Part shown: positions 32,033 to 43,600 of the stretch, in pieces
Position numbering within the stretch: position 1 is the stretch's first letter
Layout of the letters: each line of letters starts with the position of its first letter
DNA from: Perkinsus olseni
Taxonomy: Eukaryota > Perkinsozoa > Perkinsida > Perkinsidae
Reading direction: 5' to 3'
NCBI GenBank assembly: GCA_013115135.1
Contig: JABANP010000007.1
Coordinates: 341,500-405,499 of the forward strand
DNA length: 64,000 bases
Translations under genes and position numbers: made by a program
Notes under the pieces: generated by a model
What the model was told of the DNA's origin: nothing
The model's input: only the letters and a program-made list of their open reading frames with translations
Databases searched by the model: none

Positions 32033-33920
32033 TCAGAGCCACTTCTCGCCTAACACTAGCTGACCCATTATGGGCAAGTGGTCGAAGACTCGTGCGCCGG
32101 GCTCATGGGCGGCCTCCACGAAGAGAGTCTCCTCGAAGCAACAAGCCGCGACCCCGCCAAGCTTGAGGTCGAACTCCCTGTTGGGTCGTGGATTGATGAC
32201 CGCCAAACGGTCGATGAGTTTGTCTCGGTTGCCCTTGAAGCGGTGGCGCTTGTAGGAGTACTCAGCCACGGTTAGACCAGGCAAGGCGTTGTCGAGGTCG
32301 GGGTTGCCATCGAGGAGGTCAACGATATCGCAGTTGAAGTCACCACCGAGCAGCACCGGCATTCGAGTGGCATCACTGAGCTCTTGCAGGAAGAGGAGAA
32401 CAGCAGAGCTGCAGGCGTTGGCTTGGTGTCTGGTGGCATGGAACGAACAAACAAAAAATCGACTTCTCATCTTCTCATGCTCGAGCTCAACCACGCATAT
32501 CCGACCAAGGGCGGCAGCGAGCTGGCCCGGGGGTATAGCGCCACAGTGGGCCCTCACAAGTCTCTCTTGAACCGTCATCAGGAGCTCCTCAGGGACCGGC
32601 CGAGCCACGGAGAACTTCTCGCAGTTCACCAGGATGCCGGTGTCGTGGACTTGGCTCTTGTATCCCGTGAGGAACTCGTAACGACGCAGATGAGTGTGAA
32701 AGTAGCAGATCTGCGCTCGATGGGCGGAGAGGTTGGATTCCTGAATCATCAGAATATCCGGCCACCCGTCTTCGTGAAGGCCACAGACGAACTTCTTGAC
32801 TTCCTCCTGCCGGTTAAGAGACTGGCTGGGGCTCTTTCTTGCTGAACCACACATTCCAGGTGCCCACCCTCAAGCCGTGGGCCTGCTCTGCCTTGCCCTT
32901 CGGCCAACTCCTTCTCTTCCCCCTCGTTAAGGACCACCTCGCACGCGTCGAACCACTCAGTGTCGGCGATCATGCACGAGCTCGCCTCCTCGCTGTAGTC
33001 ACGGTGATCGCCTCTCGCTGTAAACAGCGGTAGCATTCTGTCGATCTCGTCACCCGAAGATTCCTCTTCTTCCTCCTCGTCGTCCTCCTCCTCGATATCG
33101 CTCAGGCATCATCGTCACTGACTTCCACAGTCTGCTCACGAGAGGCGGCACAGTGGAGACCTGTGAGGCCTCCAGCATCTGCGAGCCCGCCGGCCCCAAC
33201 TGCGAGGTGGCACTCTGCACCTCAGTCACATTAAAAGCATCATCAACGCACGCGTCCATGCCTGCCTCCTCCTCCTCTTCCTTCTCGTCCTCTGAAGAAC
33301 CTCCTTCAGAGTCCCAGGTCTCCTCTAACGCCGACCGTGCACTCTTGGCCGACTCCGGACTGCAATCCTGCCTCTCGTGGTCAACTCCTTCGTCCAGGTT
33401 GCTCGGCGCCTGAGAACTGGTTACCGCCTCTGAAATGTTGGTCAAGTCGAGCGAGTTGCTAGACACTTCTGAGGTCGAGGGCGCCGTCGCGGGGGAGCTG
33501 GCGGCCGACCGGGGCTCTCCAATGAGAACATCTCGGACATTGTCAGGAAGGCTCGGCCAGCGCGCTAGGAAGTACCGCTGACCGTCGTAGTCGTGGGAGA
33601 GAGCACTGAGATCCGTGAGGATGACCTTCACCTTCCTCCGAGCCTCCATTGGCGTACGATTGACGAGAGGCGGGTTCTGAGCAAGGACAACGGGCCCCAC
33701 TCAGCCGCCAGAGACGAGCCCCTCACTGCATCAACCAGCTTCGGCCAAGACAGTCCGAGCTTCCGAAAGTCCGACAGCTCAGAGCGGTCGGTTACTCGGT
33801 CCCCCACAGCATCCGCGAAGGCCGTCAGAGCAGACACCACCTGAAGGCTCGTCCAAAGGGGAGGCAGGGCAGCTACACCACCTCAGTCTCCGTCCAATTC
33901 CGGCGTGGTCGTATGGCCAT
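32033..33920 (-). CDS. Endonuclease/exonuclease/phosphatase-domain protein with N-terminal Myb-like segment
   Basis: The C-terminal half is an EEP-fold domain: GLRVGTWN, then DGWPDILMIQES (metal-binding Glu), HDTGILVN, FFVCSFHATRHQ, VLLGGDFNCDIVDLLDG (catalytic Asp and Asn) and ARVFDHLPIMG (catalytic Asp-His). It stops at 32033. EEP enzymes include AP endonucleases, TDP2, deadenylases and nocturnin; which one this is cannot be decided. A start at 33920 gives MAIRPRRNWTETEV and an intron to SALTAFADAVGDR and SWPKLVDAVR, which resembles a Myb/SANT helix set. A Ser/acidic linker joins the two. In-frame GT-AG joins exist at 33091-33118 (28 nt) and at two introns of about 49 and 55 nt. The join of the Myb-like part to the nuclease could be wrong, giving two adjacent genes. 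Confidence 0.65.
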
Positions 33921-33988
33921 GACAAGGAGGTCAATCTCAAGAGCGCAGATCCGATGGCCAACACAACAACAGCGATTGTGGATAGACT

Positions 33989-35036
33989 TTAATTCGGCTG
34001 CCCTTCAGCTGCATCCCTCTGGGCATGCTTGACTATCTCCCTAGCAGCCTCGACTAACTCGTGCAGATTGGGGCCCTCGCACAGAGGCTTGGACCACCAG
34101 TTCATCCGCCTCGGAAGGCCTTCGAACAGGTGGGCCACGAGAGCCTAGGAGCCGCCAACAGCGTCCTAACGATGTGGACGATTCTCACCTTCTCTCTCTC
34201 TGGCCCTTCTAGCAGTAGCTCTTCTCGGGCTCGAGAGTACACTACTCTGAGGTCGCTCGACAATGCAGCCGCTATCTCGCCATTATTCTCGGCAGCTGCG
34301 AGAGGCCATAGAGAGGGCACCAGGGGGAGACGCTCCTCACCTCCATCCAAGGACACGTCCATGGGGAGCATCATCGGGACTCGGCATCGTCATCTCGGCC
34401 TCCTCGAGCTCCGCGAAGACCTTCGCTGACTCCTCTGCGAGCCGCCCGATTTCCACTTCCAGCTTCTCGGCTGCAGAGGGCAACGCGAAATCCGCAGTCC
34501 TGTATCGTCTGACATCATAGAAGAGCCCACTTGCCTACCCTTGGCCGCCTCTCTCAAGGCCTGGTCGCAGACGCTCTTGATCTTCCCAGCACGCTCAGCC
34601 ACGACAGCGGCCTCCTCAGAGAGCTCTCCAACGCTACCAGCAACAGCAGCTTCGGTGCCCTCCACTGCCTCCGTGGGGCTCTCGGGTTTGCGAAGAACAG
34701 AGGATAACGTCTTGGGGAGGTCCGTCTTGCCTGATGAAGGAGCAACACTACCCAAAGGCTGAGAAAAGGAGATACGAGAGGCAATCAAGGGAGCAGCGAG
34801 CTACCTCCGGACTGGCCACGAGTCGGGCGGAAAGTATCGAGCAGGGAAAATGCAGGTTTGATCGCAGCCCGGTCGGAGGGCTCCAGCCATGGCGAGCACG
34901 GTAGCTTCTGTAGGGCCCGGATCCTCGTGTTCAGCAACTACGAGGGGGAATAGCCGGGCCGCGACAACCACCGTACCTTCTCGGCTTCTCTCAGCTCCGA
35001 CAAGGCATCCTGCAGTTCTAATAGAGAGGCCGTCAT
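33989..35036 (-). CDS. Coiled-coil protein of unknown function (multi-exon)
   Basis: The start at 35036 gives MTASLLELQDALSELREAEK, a leucine-heptad coiled coil, followed by ALQKLPCSPWLEPSDRAAIK. Further exons contain KTDLPKTLSSVLRKPESP, GELSEEAAVVAERAGKIKSV, PSAAEKLEVEIGRLAEESAK (34500-34420), AAAENNGEIAAALSSDLRVV and EREKVRIVHIVRTLLAAP. The last exon has RMNWWSKPLCEGPNLHELVE and AAREIVKHAQRDAAEGQPN, with the stop at 33989. It is rich in Glu/Ala/Lys helices and has no catalytic motif. It ends only about 70 bp before the start of the Myb/EEP gene. Exon joins beyond the first are not individually verified. Confidence 0.5.
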
Positions 35037-35255
35037 TGGGCTGTAAGACAACACTACCACCAATGAGAATGACCGTGGGCCACAGCGGTAGAGATAACGC
35101 AAGAAGGAGAGGGTTGCAAAGGAGGACGGCCCGCGATCATGATCACCGACATCACTTCATGGTAGGGCATCTCCTGTTCGACTTAGGGGCAACTCGGGAC
35201 GGCCCGCCACTCTGCCAACGGCGTCACCACAACATAGCCCGCACGCACGAGCAGA

Positions 35256-36061
35256 CTATACCTTGGCTGGAAGCATCGATGCAGCTGGTTGGGTGACCTT
35301 CCCTCTGCCACAGCGGAGGGCTCGAAGCCTCTCGTTTGCCCCAGCCCGGAAGTCCGAGAAGTTGATGGTTGTCTCCTGGCCGGTCTCCACACCAGCGCTG
35401 GCTGTCGCTCCGAAGATCTCTCGGATCTCCTCGTCCAGCCTGAAGAAGGCGAGTTTGACGGTGACGTTGCTGTTCGATAGAGAGGGCACCTCTCACGGCC
35501 ATGACGCACGAAGAGCACCTCTAGCGTGTTCTCGACGGCGATCTCTCCTGTGAACTCCTTGTCGAAACTAAAAGCGCGCGACAGCGGCCGAGACTATAGG
35601 ACAGCCCTACAGGAGGAATTCGATGAGGGTGAAGAGGCCCCTGGGCTCCAATCCCGTCTTGTCTAGTATGCACCGTTGATACATGACCAGTAGCTCATCC
35701 CAAGACACCGTGCCGTCGAGGTCATCGTCTACCTCCCTAAGGCGGCTGCCGTGGTCCTTCGGGGGGCGGAAGAGGTGCTCACCAGATGTACTGCTCAACG
35801 TCGGCCTTAGAGGGCCTGTAACCAACCCGATAGAAGGCCGACAGGACCTCCTCGAAGTCGAGGACTCCGTCCTTCTTAGTGTCGATCCAGTCAAAGACTC
35901 TCCTCAGGCCATCTAGCTCTACCTGCATTTGGCGTATAGCTCGGAGGCCGCCCTCCTCGAGGGGCTCACAGAGGTAACCTTCCTCGGGCCGGGGGGAACC
36001 GCTGGCTGATCTGTCTTCGATGCCGCTGCCGATGGTTGGACCATCCAGTGGGGGTATCGTT
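35256..36061 (-). CDS. EF-hand calcium-binding protein
   Basis: Exons in order: ELDGLRRVFDWIDTKKDGVL with DFEEVLSAFYRVGY, an EF-hand whose loop DTKKDGVLDFEE supplies Ca2+ ligands. A roughly 50-nt intron leads to EVDDDLDGTVSWDELLVMYQ, a second EF-hand loop DDDLDGTVSWDE. Then TGLEPRGLFTLIEFLL and, after a further intron, FDKEFTGEIAVENTLEVLFV and RHGRE, a degenerate third hand. The end reads LDEEIREIFGATAS and TTINFSDFRAGANERLRAL. The paired layout, with the GLEP..LF..IEFL stretch, resembles conserved EF-hand proteins of alveolates, possibly ciliary or cytoskeletal; that is inference. The true start was not found, so the right border is approximate. Confidence 0.6.
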
Positions 36062-37121
36062 ACTAATCACCTCACAAGGCGAGGAGCGCCACGTAGACCG
36101 AGGCCCACGTTGGCTAAGGACACCGTTAGCGGGCTAACTGCTATAGCGGCTCGAAATACAAGTCCACCCCTCCGACAGAGCAGTCGAGGCTAGGCTCAAC
36201 CGAGACCTCATCATAGCGATGAGTCAAACCCACAGAGAGGGCGCACCTAGTGCATAAGAATGATGGCTAGCTACAGCTGGCCATGTGCATGCGTGCAGCC
36301 ATCGCCCGATACGCGTGCCGCACGCGTACACCGTTCCTCACCGTGATGGCCAGCCTACCGTGACACGCCCGATCCGGGAATGGCTACCGCCTCCACCCAG
36401 CCGTATTCAAGTCATTCAAAACACCACAGTTGGTGGCGATGCAGAGACAGTAATATTACAATTCAACCAAGCATACTGGTGACGGTACATGCGCGTCCCC
36501 GAGAACGGCTCCCTCTAGCTGACCGAGTAGGAGATGCTATAGGGTGGGCTGCATCACACGCCTCTGGTCGGGCACCCGGCTCGGTCGAATCTCTTGCTGC
36601 TGGTGGGCCCTGCGCTCACCAGTTGGTAGGGATCCCACACTGGGGAGGGGCGGAGCGGAAGGTGCTGGGTAAAGGGCGTCAATAGGCGACGCTCCACCAC
36701 CACCAACGTCGTCGTCGTCGTCACGAAGCAAGTGGCGGGCCCCAGGGGGAACTCCCGTGGAGGACTAAGCCCAAAGGGACGATCCATCATCTTCAAACTA
36801 ACGTAGCACGGCTGAGCGCCATGACTGCCGAGGAGATAACGTAATGATTTATTACTAATGAAGCTTGAGAAAGCAGTGGATGGATTGCCCTACGTTCTGT
36901 GCTATCCGTACGCATGGAACAACCCAATGACGGTATCCTTACTGTTGCCCGTGGGCCTAGTGATCGCGTCGCAGCTGGCAAGTGGGTGAGCGCTTCCACA
37001 CAAACTTCGGCAAAGGTGGTCTCATCAGAGTCGGCTACACTGTGCACATTACCATCAATGAGAGACTCCAAGGTCGGAGCCCTGAAGGGGGACAGGATCC
37101 CGCTGACACGGAGCGCGATAG
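36062..37121. other. Spacer with no firm gene
   Basis: Open frames on both strands are short. A minus-strand frame at 37071-36793 (including FAEVCVEALTHLPAATRSLG) might be an exon but was not linked to anything. A GTC-repeat (GTCGTCGTCGTCGTC) lies at about 36707-36722. Confidence 0.4.
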
Positions 37122-37634
37122 CTACTTTTTAATCAGATAATATGACGGGGCCAGTGTGATGAGAGAGCCAACAGAGGAGCCGAGCACGACGAACGTCCAT
37201 GTCCGGACATCGACAGAGGTGCAGAATTTGATCCAGCCGGAGACCAAGTCGCCCATAACGGCATGCGCCATCTGAAGGGAGACAGCCGTGACGGCTAGCT
37301 GTGCGGAACTAGCACGGCTCACCATGAGGAGCGCGAACCAACAGGCGTAGCCGACTGCCAAGCACACGAGCAATCGGCGAGGCCACTTTCGACCGCCACA
37401 ACCACACCGACGCCAGCTAGAAGCTCCACTGCTAGGTGACACCAGGGAAGAGGAAGACCGCGGTGTCCGTGAATCAGCGGGCATTGAAGAGGAAGGGACA
37501 ACGATCGGGGTCGAGATGGCTCCCACGCGAGGCCGCGCCCACTTAAACACGAAGGCTCCACTGTTGATCGTGGTGGATGCATGAGATTGGTTATTGCTAT
37601 GAAGGGACATGATGGGATGATACTGCTCCAACAC
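37122..37634 (-). CDS. Small integral membrane protein, 170 codons, single exon
   Basis: The frame runs from 37634, with a more likely start at the ninth codon (MSLHSNNQSHASTTI). A Ser/Pro-rich tail (SSSMPADSRTPRSSSSLVSP) and a basic patch (WRRCGCGGRKWPRR) precede two clear hydrophobic helices: LLVCLAVGYACWFALLMVS and WTFVVLGSSVGSLITLAPS, with an amphipathic stretch between. It ends in YYLIKK. No family is recognised. The basic run before the first helix predicts an N-in orientation. Confidence 0.45.
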   Translation of the reverse strand: MLEQYHPIMSLHSNNQSHASTTINSGAFVFKWARPRVGAISTPIVVPSSSMPADSRTPRSSSSLVSPSSGASSWRRCGCGGRKWPRRLLVCLAVGYACWFALLMVSRASSAQLAVTAVSLQMAHAVMGDLVSGWIKFCTSVDVRTWTFVVLGSSVGSLITLAPSYYLIKK

Positions 37635-37778
37635 TAATGAATGGGGCCCTCGGAGGGCACATACGGTCTACACTGCAATGGTGGTGCCCCTGGGGTAAGG
37701 GGATACCTGGACTCTCGGATACCGTCTAGCCCTCTTCGTAAACATATCCTCGAGAGGCTCCAGCCTGGAAGGTTGAGT

Positions 37779-38135
37779 CTATCTTGCCCCCTGTGAGGAA
37801 GAGGAGCTCAGCCGACAGCGCCAGGGCAGAAGACCCTCACCCGAGACAGCTCCCCAGACTCTAGCTTGCACTCGCGTGCGCTCTGTGGGAGCTGCGGGCC
37901 TGTTGAAAGCAGCAGTAGTAGTAGTGGTGAGGCTAGTGCGGAATGAGGACTGCGTCTGGCTACTAATTGGCTGGAATCTTGGTGCCAGGGGAGGCTTGCT
38001 GTTGCCAACGCTCACCGAGGTCGTCACCACCGACCCGCCTGATTCCACCTGGGCAGTGGCTCTGGCCCCACCGACTTGTGAAGTCCTGAGAACCACCCAA
38101 CTGAGCACAATGACCCAGCGTTCACTCAGTTTCAC
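37779..38135 (-). CDS. Predicted small secreted Ser/Thr-rich protein
   Basis: The start at 38135 gives MKLSERWVIVLSWVVLRTSQ, then VGGARA, a plausible signal peptide with a cleavage site. The mature part is Thr/Ser-rich (VVTTSVSVGNS, TSLTTTTTAAFNRPAAP) and would be a candidate for O-glycosylation. It stops at 37779 after 118 codons. No conserved domain seen. The gene could be longer if the terminal region is spliced. Confidence 0.45.
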   Translation of the reverse strand: MKLSERWVIVLSWVVLRTSQVGGARATAQVESGGSVVTTSVSVGNSKPPLAPRFQPISSQTQSSFRTSLTTTTTAAFNRPAAPTERTRVQARVWGAVSGEGLLPWRCRLSSSSSQGAR

Positions 38136-38199
38136 CGAAAGCTGACAGGGCCGTACCTGGGAAGGCTCGCTGTAGCAGCCCTATTGACCGCCGGGGCTT

Positions 38200-39400
38200 C
38201 AATGCTCCCTGCTTGTCGAGGCTGGCCATCATCAGTACTGACGAGAAGACGGGTGGGCAGGGAAGAACTACGGTGACACTACAGGTCCTCGATGGACTTC
38301 ACCGTCCCATCAACCCCGATTCTAATTCTCCTCACAACGCGACCTTGCACCTCCCTTCCGGCCGCCCCAAGCCCCATCGCAGGCTGCGCAGTGAGAGGGG
38401 TCATTGGGGCGAAGAACTGAGCACGAGGAATCAACGCTCAACCAGCGGTCAGCGATCCACCTGTCTGCTGCTAGGCGCAGTGGCCTCGCGTGCTACTCCA
38501 ATCGAAGGCGGCCCAATACTTGTGGTGACACGAGACGCACCAAGAGGGTCATTCCTGCCCTCGGACATCCCGAAGAAAGGGCGGCCACCTGTATGTCCTG
38601 ACCCCCGCTTGAGGTGAGGGTGGAACGGACAGGCCCGGTTGCTGGGGTGACACGGGGATCTGCCTCGAGCGCGGGGGCTGGGGGACTGCAGAGAGAGTGG
38701 TCTCAACAGAAGCCCCATCAGGCATCATACGAAGAACATCGGATTGCAGTCGCCGCGCAGCAGCCGAGGTGTGTTCTGTAACGACGCCGCGGGGGGCCTT
38801 GGGCCGAACTGAGATCCAGCTCTGTGCACCTGAGGGAAGGGGGCTCAATAGTCTGACGGTCAACCTTCACCGCTCCCTCACAGGTGGAGCTTCGGTGGCT
38901 CGACGGACCACTGGTGGACTGAGTCCAGGTCCACCATTGAAGCTAAGCGGCTTGAACTGCCCTAGAGGGTCAGCAGTGGCACCGGTCATCGCACCCACTG
39001 GACCAAGGGTCGGAGCTCCACTGTCAGACTGAAATCTCAAAAGACAATGGGCTGGCCTTGGGCACCCAAAAGCGCACCTTCAACACGGGCGGCGGTGGCC
39101 ATGGGCATTTGGAGTCGTAAGCTTGTGCTTTACGATGGTTTGGTCGTCAGACTGGTCCATCTATGAGGGGATACTGCGACCTGTGGGGCTCCTTGCATGG
39201 GCATGGGGCTGCTGCCGAGCTGCTCCAGCAGGGGTTGGCTTCGGTGTGGCGGAGACGGTGGTGGCCATGAGAGTGCTACCTGAATCTGACCGCCAGCGAC
39301 CTGAGATTCCCTCACACAGAATGGGAAGCTTCGATGGACCGTAGCGCATACTCTCCGATATGAATTGGACACCCTACGGGAGGAGAAGAGAAGCACAAGC
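38200..39400 (-). CDS. Possible Pro/Ala/Thr-rich low-complexity protein (tentative)
   Basis: Minus-strand open blocks in shifting frames: about 39340-39160 (MATTVSATPKPTPAGAARQQ), about 39100-39040 (MPMATAARVEGALLGAQGQP) and 39030-38880 (APTLGPVGAMTGATADPLGQ, KPLSFNGGPGLSPPVVRRAT). These suggest a multi-exon, disordered protein. No domain was found, and overlapping plus-strand frames (38213-38617, 38697-39032) cannot be excluded. The span is an envelope, not a gene model. Confidence 0.25.
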
Positions 39401-39683
39401 GTTCATGACAGAGGAGACAGGAGCCCATCGGCCGCCCTTACGACTACCATCTTCCCGACCAGTGGAAGACACAGAGAAAGGGCTCCTCATTTCCTCAAAA
39501 GGATGACCAATACGATTTACCACCGCTACACTGCGAAGGCCGTATATCGCCAACTACGACCGCAAGAGAACAGTGGTGGCCTTTTGGTCGGGAGAGGGCC
39601 CTACAAGCTCGATGTGCACGAATCCTAAGGTCTGCCCGATTGACTCCAACTAGCTCAGGACAAGCCCAAATAATTGGTGGAAA

Positions 39684-40415
39684 CTAAGCACTCGGAACTA
39701 GGACGTTGGAAGCTTCTTCTTTGATACGCCGGTCGAACTGAACCAGGGCCCTTCGGACGACGAGCGGCAGGTCCTGTTTACACCGCTCCAAAAGTGAGCA
39801 CATCAACGCCCTCAGGTTCTGAACGGCAGAGAGAAAATTGCTACGAGAAGTCGAGGGGACAGCCCAACCTCGTCAGCCCCCGGCTGGTAGTTCATGGATG
39901 GGATGAAGTTCACCTTGGTATCTCGGAACCCGTCTTCAGCGTCCACAGAATCGATCTGCCAAAGAAACCTCATCGCCCAGTAGACGGCGGTACCAGGCCT
40001 TACACAAGGCACACTGATCTCGCCCTTTGCCTCACATAAGGACTTCCCCTTGTCTATCGGCAGTGTAACCTGAGGGAATGGTTCCTGCTTATTATACCGT
40101 TCTCCCTCACGACCCACTTTGACATCGGCCGTCATGCGTATCTCATAGATTGCGGTGATGCCCTTCTTGCTCTTCGTCGCGGTCGCGTCGCACCCCCGCA
40201 CATGTACCTTGAGGACTCTGACAACGGACCAAGACTATGGCGTTGCGCAGTACACACGGGTTGCGCCGAGTCCCCAGCCAATACTACTTTAACGTGGGCG
40301 TGCTCTCCCCAACCCTCTGTGGATACTCCAGGCACTCCCAGTTGCACGAATCACTGAGGTAGTTAGTCGCCCACTTAGACAGATTGACCTCGGTCCAGGA
40401 GGACGAGGATGCCAT
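39684..40415 (-). CDS. Aha1-N-type Hsp90 cochaperone (tentative)
   Basis: The start at 40415 gives MASSSSWTEVNLSKWATNYL and CNWECLEYPQRV. A splice leads to VLKVHVRGCDATATKSKKGI, TAIYEIRMTADVKV and LCEAKGEISVPCV. After later joins the end reads NLRALMCSLLERCKQDLPLV and RRALVQFDRRIKEEASN, stopping at 39684. The order of W..L....W..., G.A....KGK..YE...... and a C-terminal helix fits the N-terminal domain of Aha1, which stimulates the Hsp90 ATPase. No motif is diagnostic, so the assignment is moderate. The gene starts 246 bp downstream of the SF3B1 stop on the same strand. Confidence 0.5.
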
Positions 40416-40660
40416 CACCGTAAAAAAAGGAGCTACTCAATCTCGCCTCCCCGGTTCTAACACATCCACCTGTATTTATCAACACGACGCGCTGCATCAC
40501 TTTAGCACGGAAAATACTGTTCTCGAGATCTGCTAGACTGCCAAGCCTCGACAACGCTTCCGCCAGAGAGTAATAGTAAATAACGACGTTCAGCTGTGAC
40601 GTAAGGCCGCCGCACTGCAATTTCGTGGCGCAGTGACGCTTCTTCTACTGTGACCCCTCA

Positions 40661-43600
40661 TCAAATGATCAAGTCCATCTCGGTACGCCAGTATCGGTTG
40701 TTGTACCTGCCAACGGCAACCCCTCGGCCCCCAGTGCCCCCTTATCCCCGTCGCTTACGGTCCAAGCTTGGGTACTTCAGGGTGGTCCTGCTCCTCATCC
40801 TGACCGTCCCATGTCAGCGGAATACGCGGGGTAAAAGGCAACCTGTAGGTGATGTGACCGACCCTCCCCCTAGAGGTGGTCCTACCAGTGCGTCCTCGGC
40901 TCCAATGTACAGAGAGTTGTACACTCGCCAGTAGCACTCCCGTACGCGCCGCGCCGGATGCCACAGCCCTTGAACGACGTATCTGATGGTCGGACGGTCT
41001 GCGGGCTCGCACTGGTCACCAACGACCGCTTACTGGAGCACTCGGCAAGGTCCAATGCTCACTCGCATAGCGTCCATTGCATCGAAGAACGCCTAAGAGA
41101 AAACGTAGTCTTGCAGCCAACCACCATCCCGGAAGGCCACGCGACGTAGTACTTGTATCATATGAGGGGCTGTCTCGAAGATATTAGGGAAGATATAGTT
41201 CATGAGATGCTCGAGACACTCCTCTTGACCCAAAGCATGTACACCTAAACTCATGGCAAGAACAGTCCTGTCTACAAGGGAGCCAGGTAATGCTACCCAA
41301 GGCCATATGCTTGGTCGCCCAAGTGGCAGTCTGGCGATGTACCAGGTCTCTGTCGATGAGGGCATCCTCGAGCAGAGGGGTCACCGCATGGACGTAGTCC
41401 TTGCCCATCTCACCAATATACCTGATACACCAACATCACCGATAGAAGACGACAATGACATACAGCGGTGGGACGGGTCGGACCCGAAAGGGCTCCTGGA
41501 CAACCGGGACGCCCCCGCTGTTCCTCAATGCTAAACCCTACACTAAATTATCAGCTCATACTCAGACTCCCGCGCCCATCTAGCTGTATTACCGCACTAT
41601 GAATGATACCCCACACGACGCCACCTTGCAACTTACTCGAACATGAATGACAAGCTCTTGAGGATACCGTTCTGTACGTTCAACTCGGGCACCTTGTATT
41701 CGTTCATGATGGCAGGCAACACAGTGAAAGGGCCGCAGGTCTCCGCAACGATACCAATTGCCACAGTCGCTGAGATGGGCAGTCGAGATTCCCGCGCGCC
41801 TCGAAATTCCCACGACTTACTGCAGACCCTCAACTGTCGCTCCTGAACCTTGAGGTTGTTGAGCAGGGTGGCGATGACATCGTGGGGGCCGATAGCCTTG
41901 GCAATGTACCTTTACAGAAGACAATGCCTCTTCCGCGACAGGATAGGCGGTCAATGGATTTGAGGATACTCCGACCACTAGCGTGAGACCGCTCCCAGAC
42001 TACCCGAAGGTGTTCACGGCAGCTCGTCGGATACCCTTCTTCTGTGCCTTGAGTAACTCCAGCAGGTCGAAGCATATCCTGTTCCATTCTCTAGGAGGAG
42101 CCAAGTCTGCACCTCGATCGGCAATACGGCCCACAAGATCAATACCTAAGGACAAAGTCACCTGCGGGCGAACTGGGATGATGCAACACTTACAGTTCTC
42201 CTCAACCTTCTCGTGCCGATTTTTTAGAATGGGCGTTAGCCGGGGAAGAAGATCCTTGATCGGCGGAGCCATCTTGGTCATACCGATGACGTTCACGATG
42301 GCCTTCAAAGCACCCAGGATCGATCCGAGCACCTGTTAAACGGTACATCTCCCCATAGACAACAAAGCCGGTCATGCCGCGTCCTCATAATCTTCAAGAG
42401 CCGCAACACAAAAGATATCACTATGGCACGTATGCTGACCTCAGGATACTCCTCTCCAAGATACTCGTAGAGGAAGAGGCCGAAGTGTCCCAGCATCTGC
42501 TCCTCACCACACAGCTTCATAACGCCAGCAATACGCGCTATCAAGTCCGCTGCTTGTTGACGCACCTGACGTCACCATCAGCACCGGCAGTCCAAGGAAG
42601 TCCTTACTCTGGCGCTGGGAGTGTTCAGCCTCCAACGGATGATACCGGCGATCTGCGGCAAGTAGGGCTTGATGCGGACCTGAGGGAGGAACCTCATCCC
42701 TATGGCTCATACAAGCGGCTACAGCTGCAGTACCCCTAGGCAGTTCACTATGGTGCCGAAGCCGTTGAGCATCGTCTGAGTATCGTCAGACGACTGCTCC
42801 TGGAAGGCATACAGCATGCCATCAACAATCTGAAGGAAAAACCCATCAACAAATATGCTTCGCTCCGCTGTAAAATCCTACTTGCTCTTCCAGACGAGAG
42901 TCGACATCCTGCACGCCCATCTCATCCACAATCTTCTCAATTGTCTCCATCACCATCCGGCGGTACCTGACCACCCACTTCCACGCACCCGATCAGCACT
43001 CTCACCGTACGCCTCATTGTTGTCCTTCAGGTCTTCGGCGATTCTCTGGATAATCTCCGCTCCGCCCACCTTCCTGGCCAGCTCCACCGTAGTGTCCACC
43101 AGCTGCCTGTAGTTCCCTAAGCCACAACAACGCCACTGCTCAGCGCTGCAACAGGCACCGCCACACTTACTGCGATCAGCGGCCATGCGGACCACCCAGA
43201 AGTTTCGGAAAAAGGGCGGAAGTATATCCTCACGAACATAGGCCGGTTCAACACCCTCAGTCGCTACGCACTGCTTCACAACCTTCAGGACCTACACCAC
43301 AGCAATCCCTTTCGTATCTTGCCAGAGTCGACCTACGATCTTCTTCATCTCCTCATCAGGAGTCGAGAACTCTCGCACCAATATGATCATCACTTCCCGA
43401 GTGTAGTAGTTGGCATGCTCGGCGTCCATCAACGGGATGATATACCTGAGCAGATGCGGCAGGGCGGTCGACCATCGGCAGGACAGTGTCGATGACGAGC
43501 AGAAATTGGCCAATGGCTACCTAAATCCTTGTTGTTACTAATATAGCCAAGATATAAAAACTTCACACGCAAGCCCGTACCATAACACCCCCGGAAAACC

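Noticed and set aside
38213..38617. 134-codon plus-strand open frame
   Set aside because: It has no motif, leader or splice support, has shadow-like Arg/Pro composition, and lies opposite similarly open minus-strand frames.
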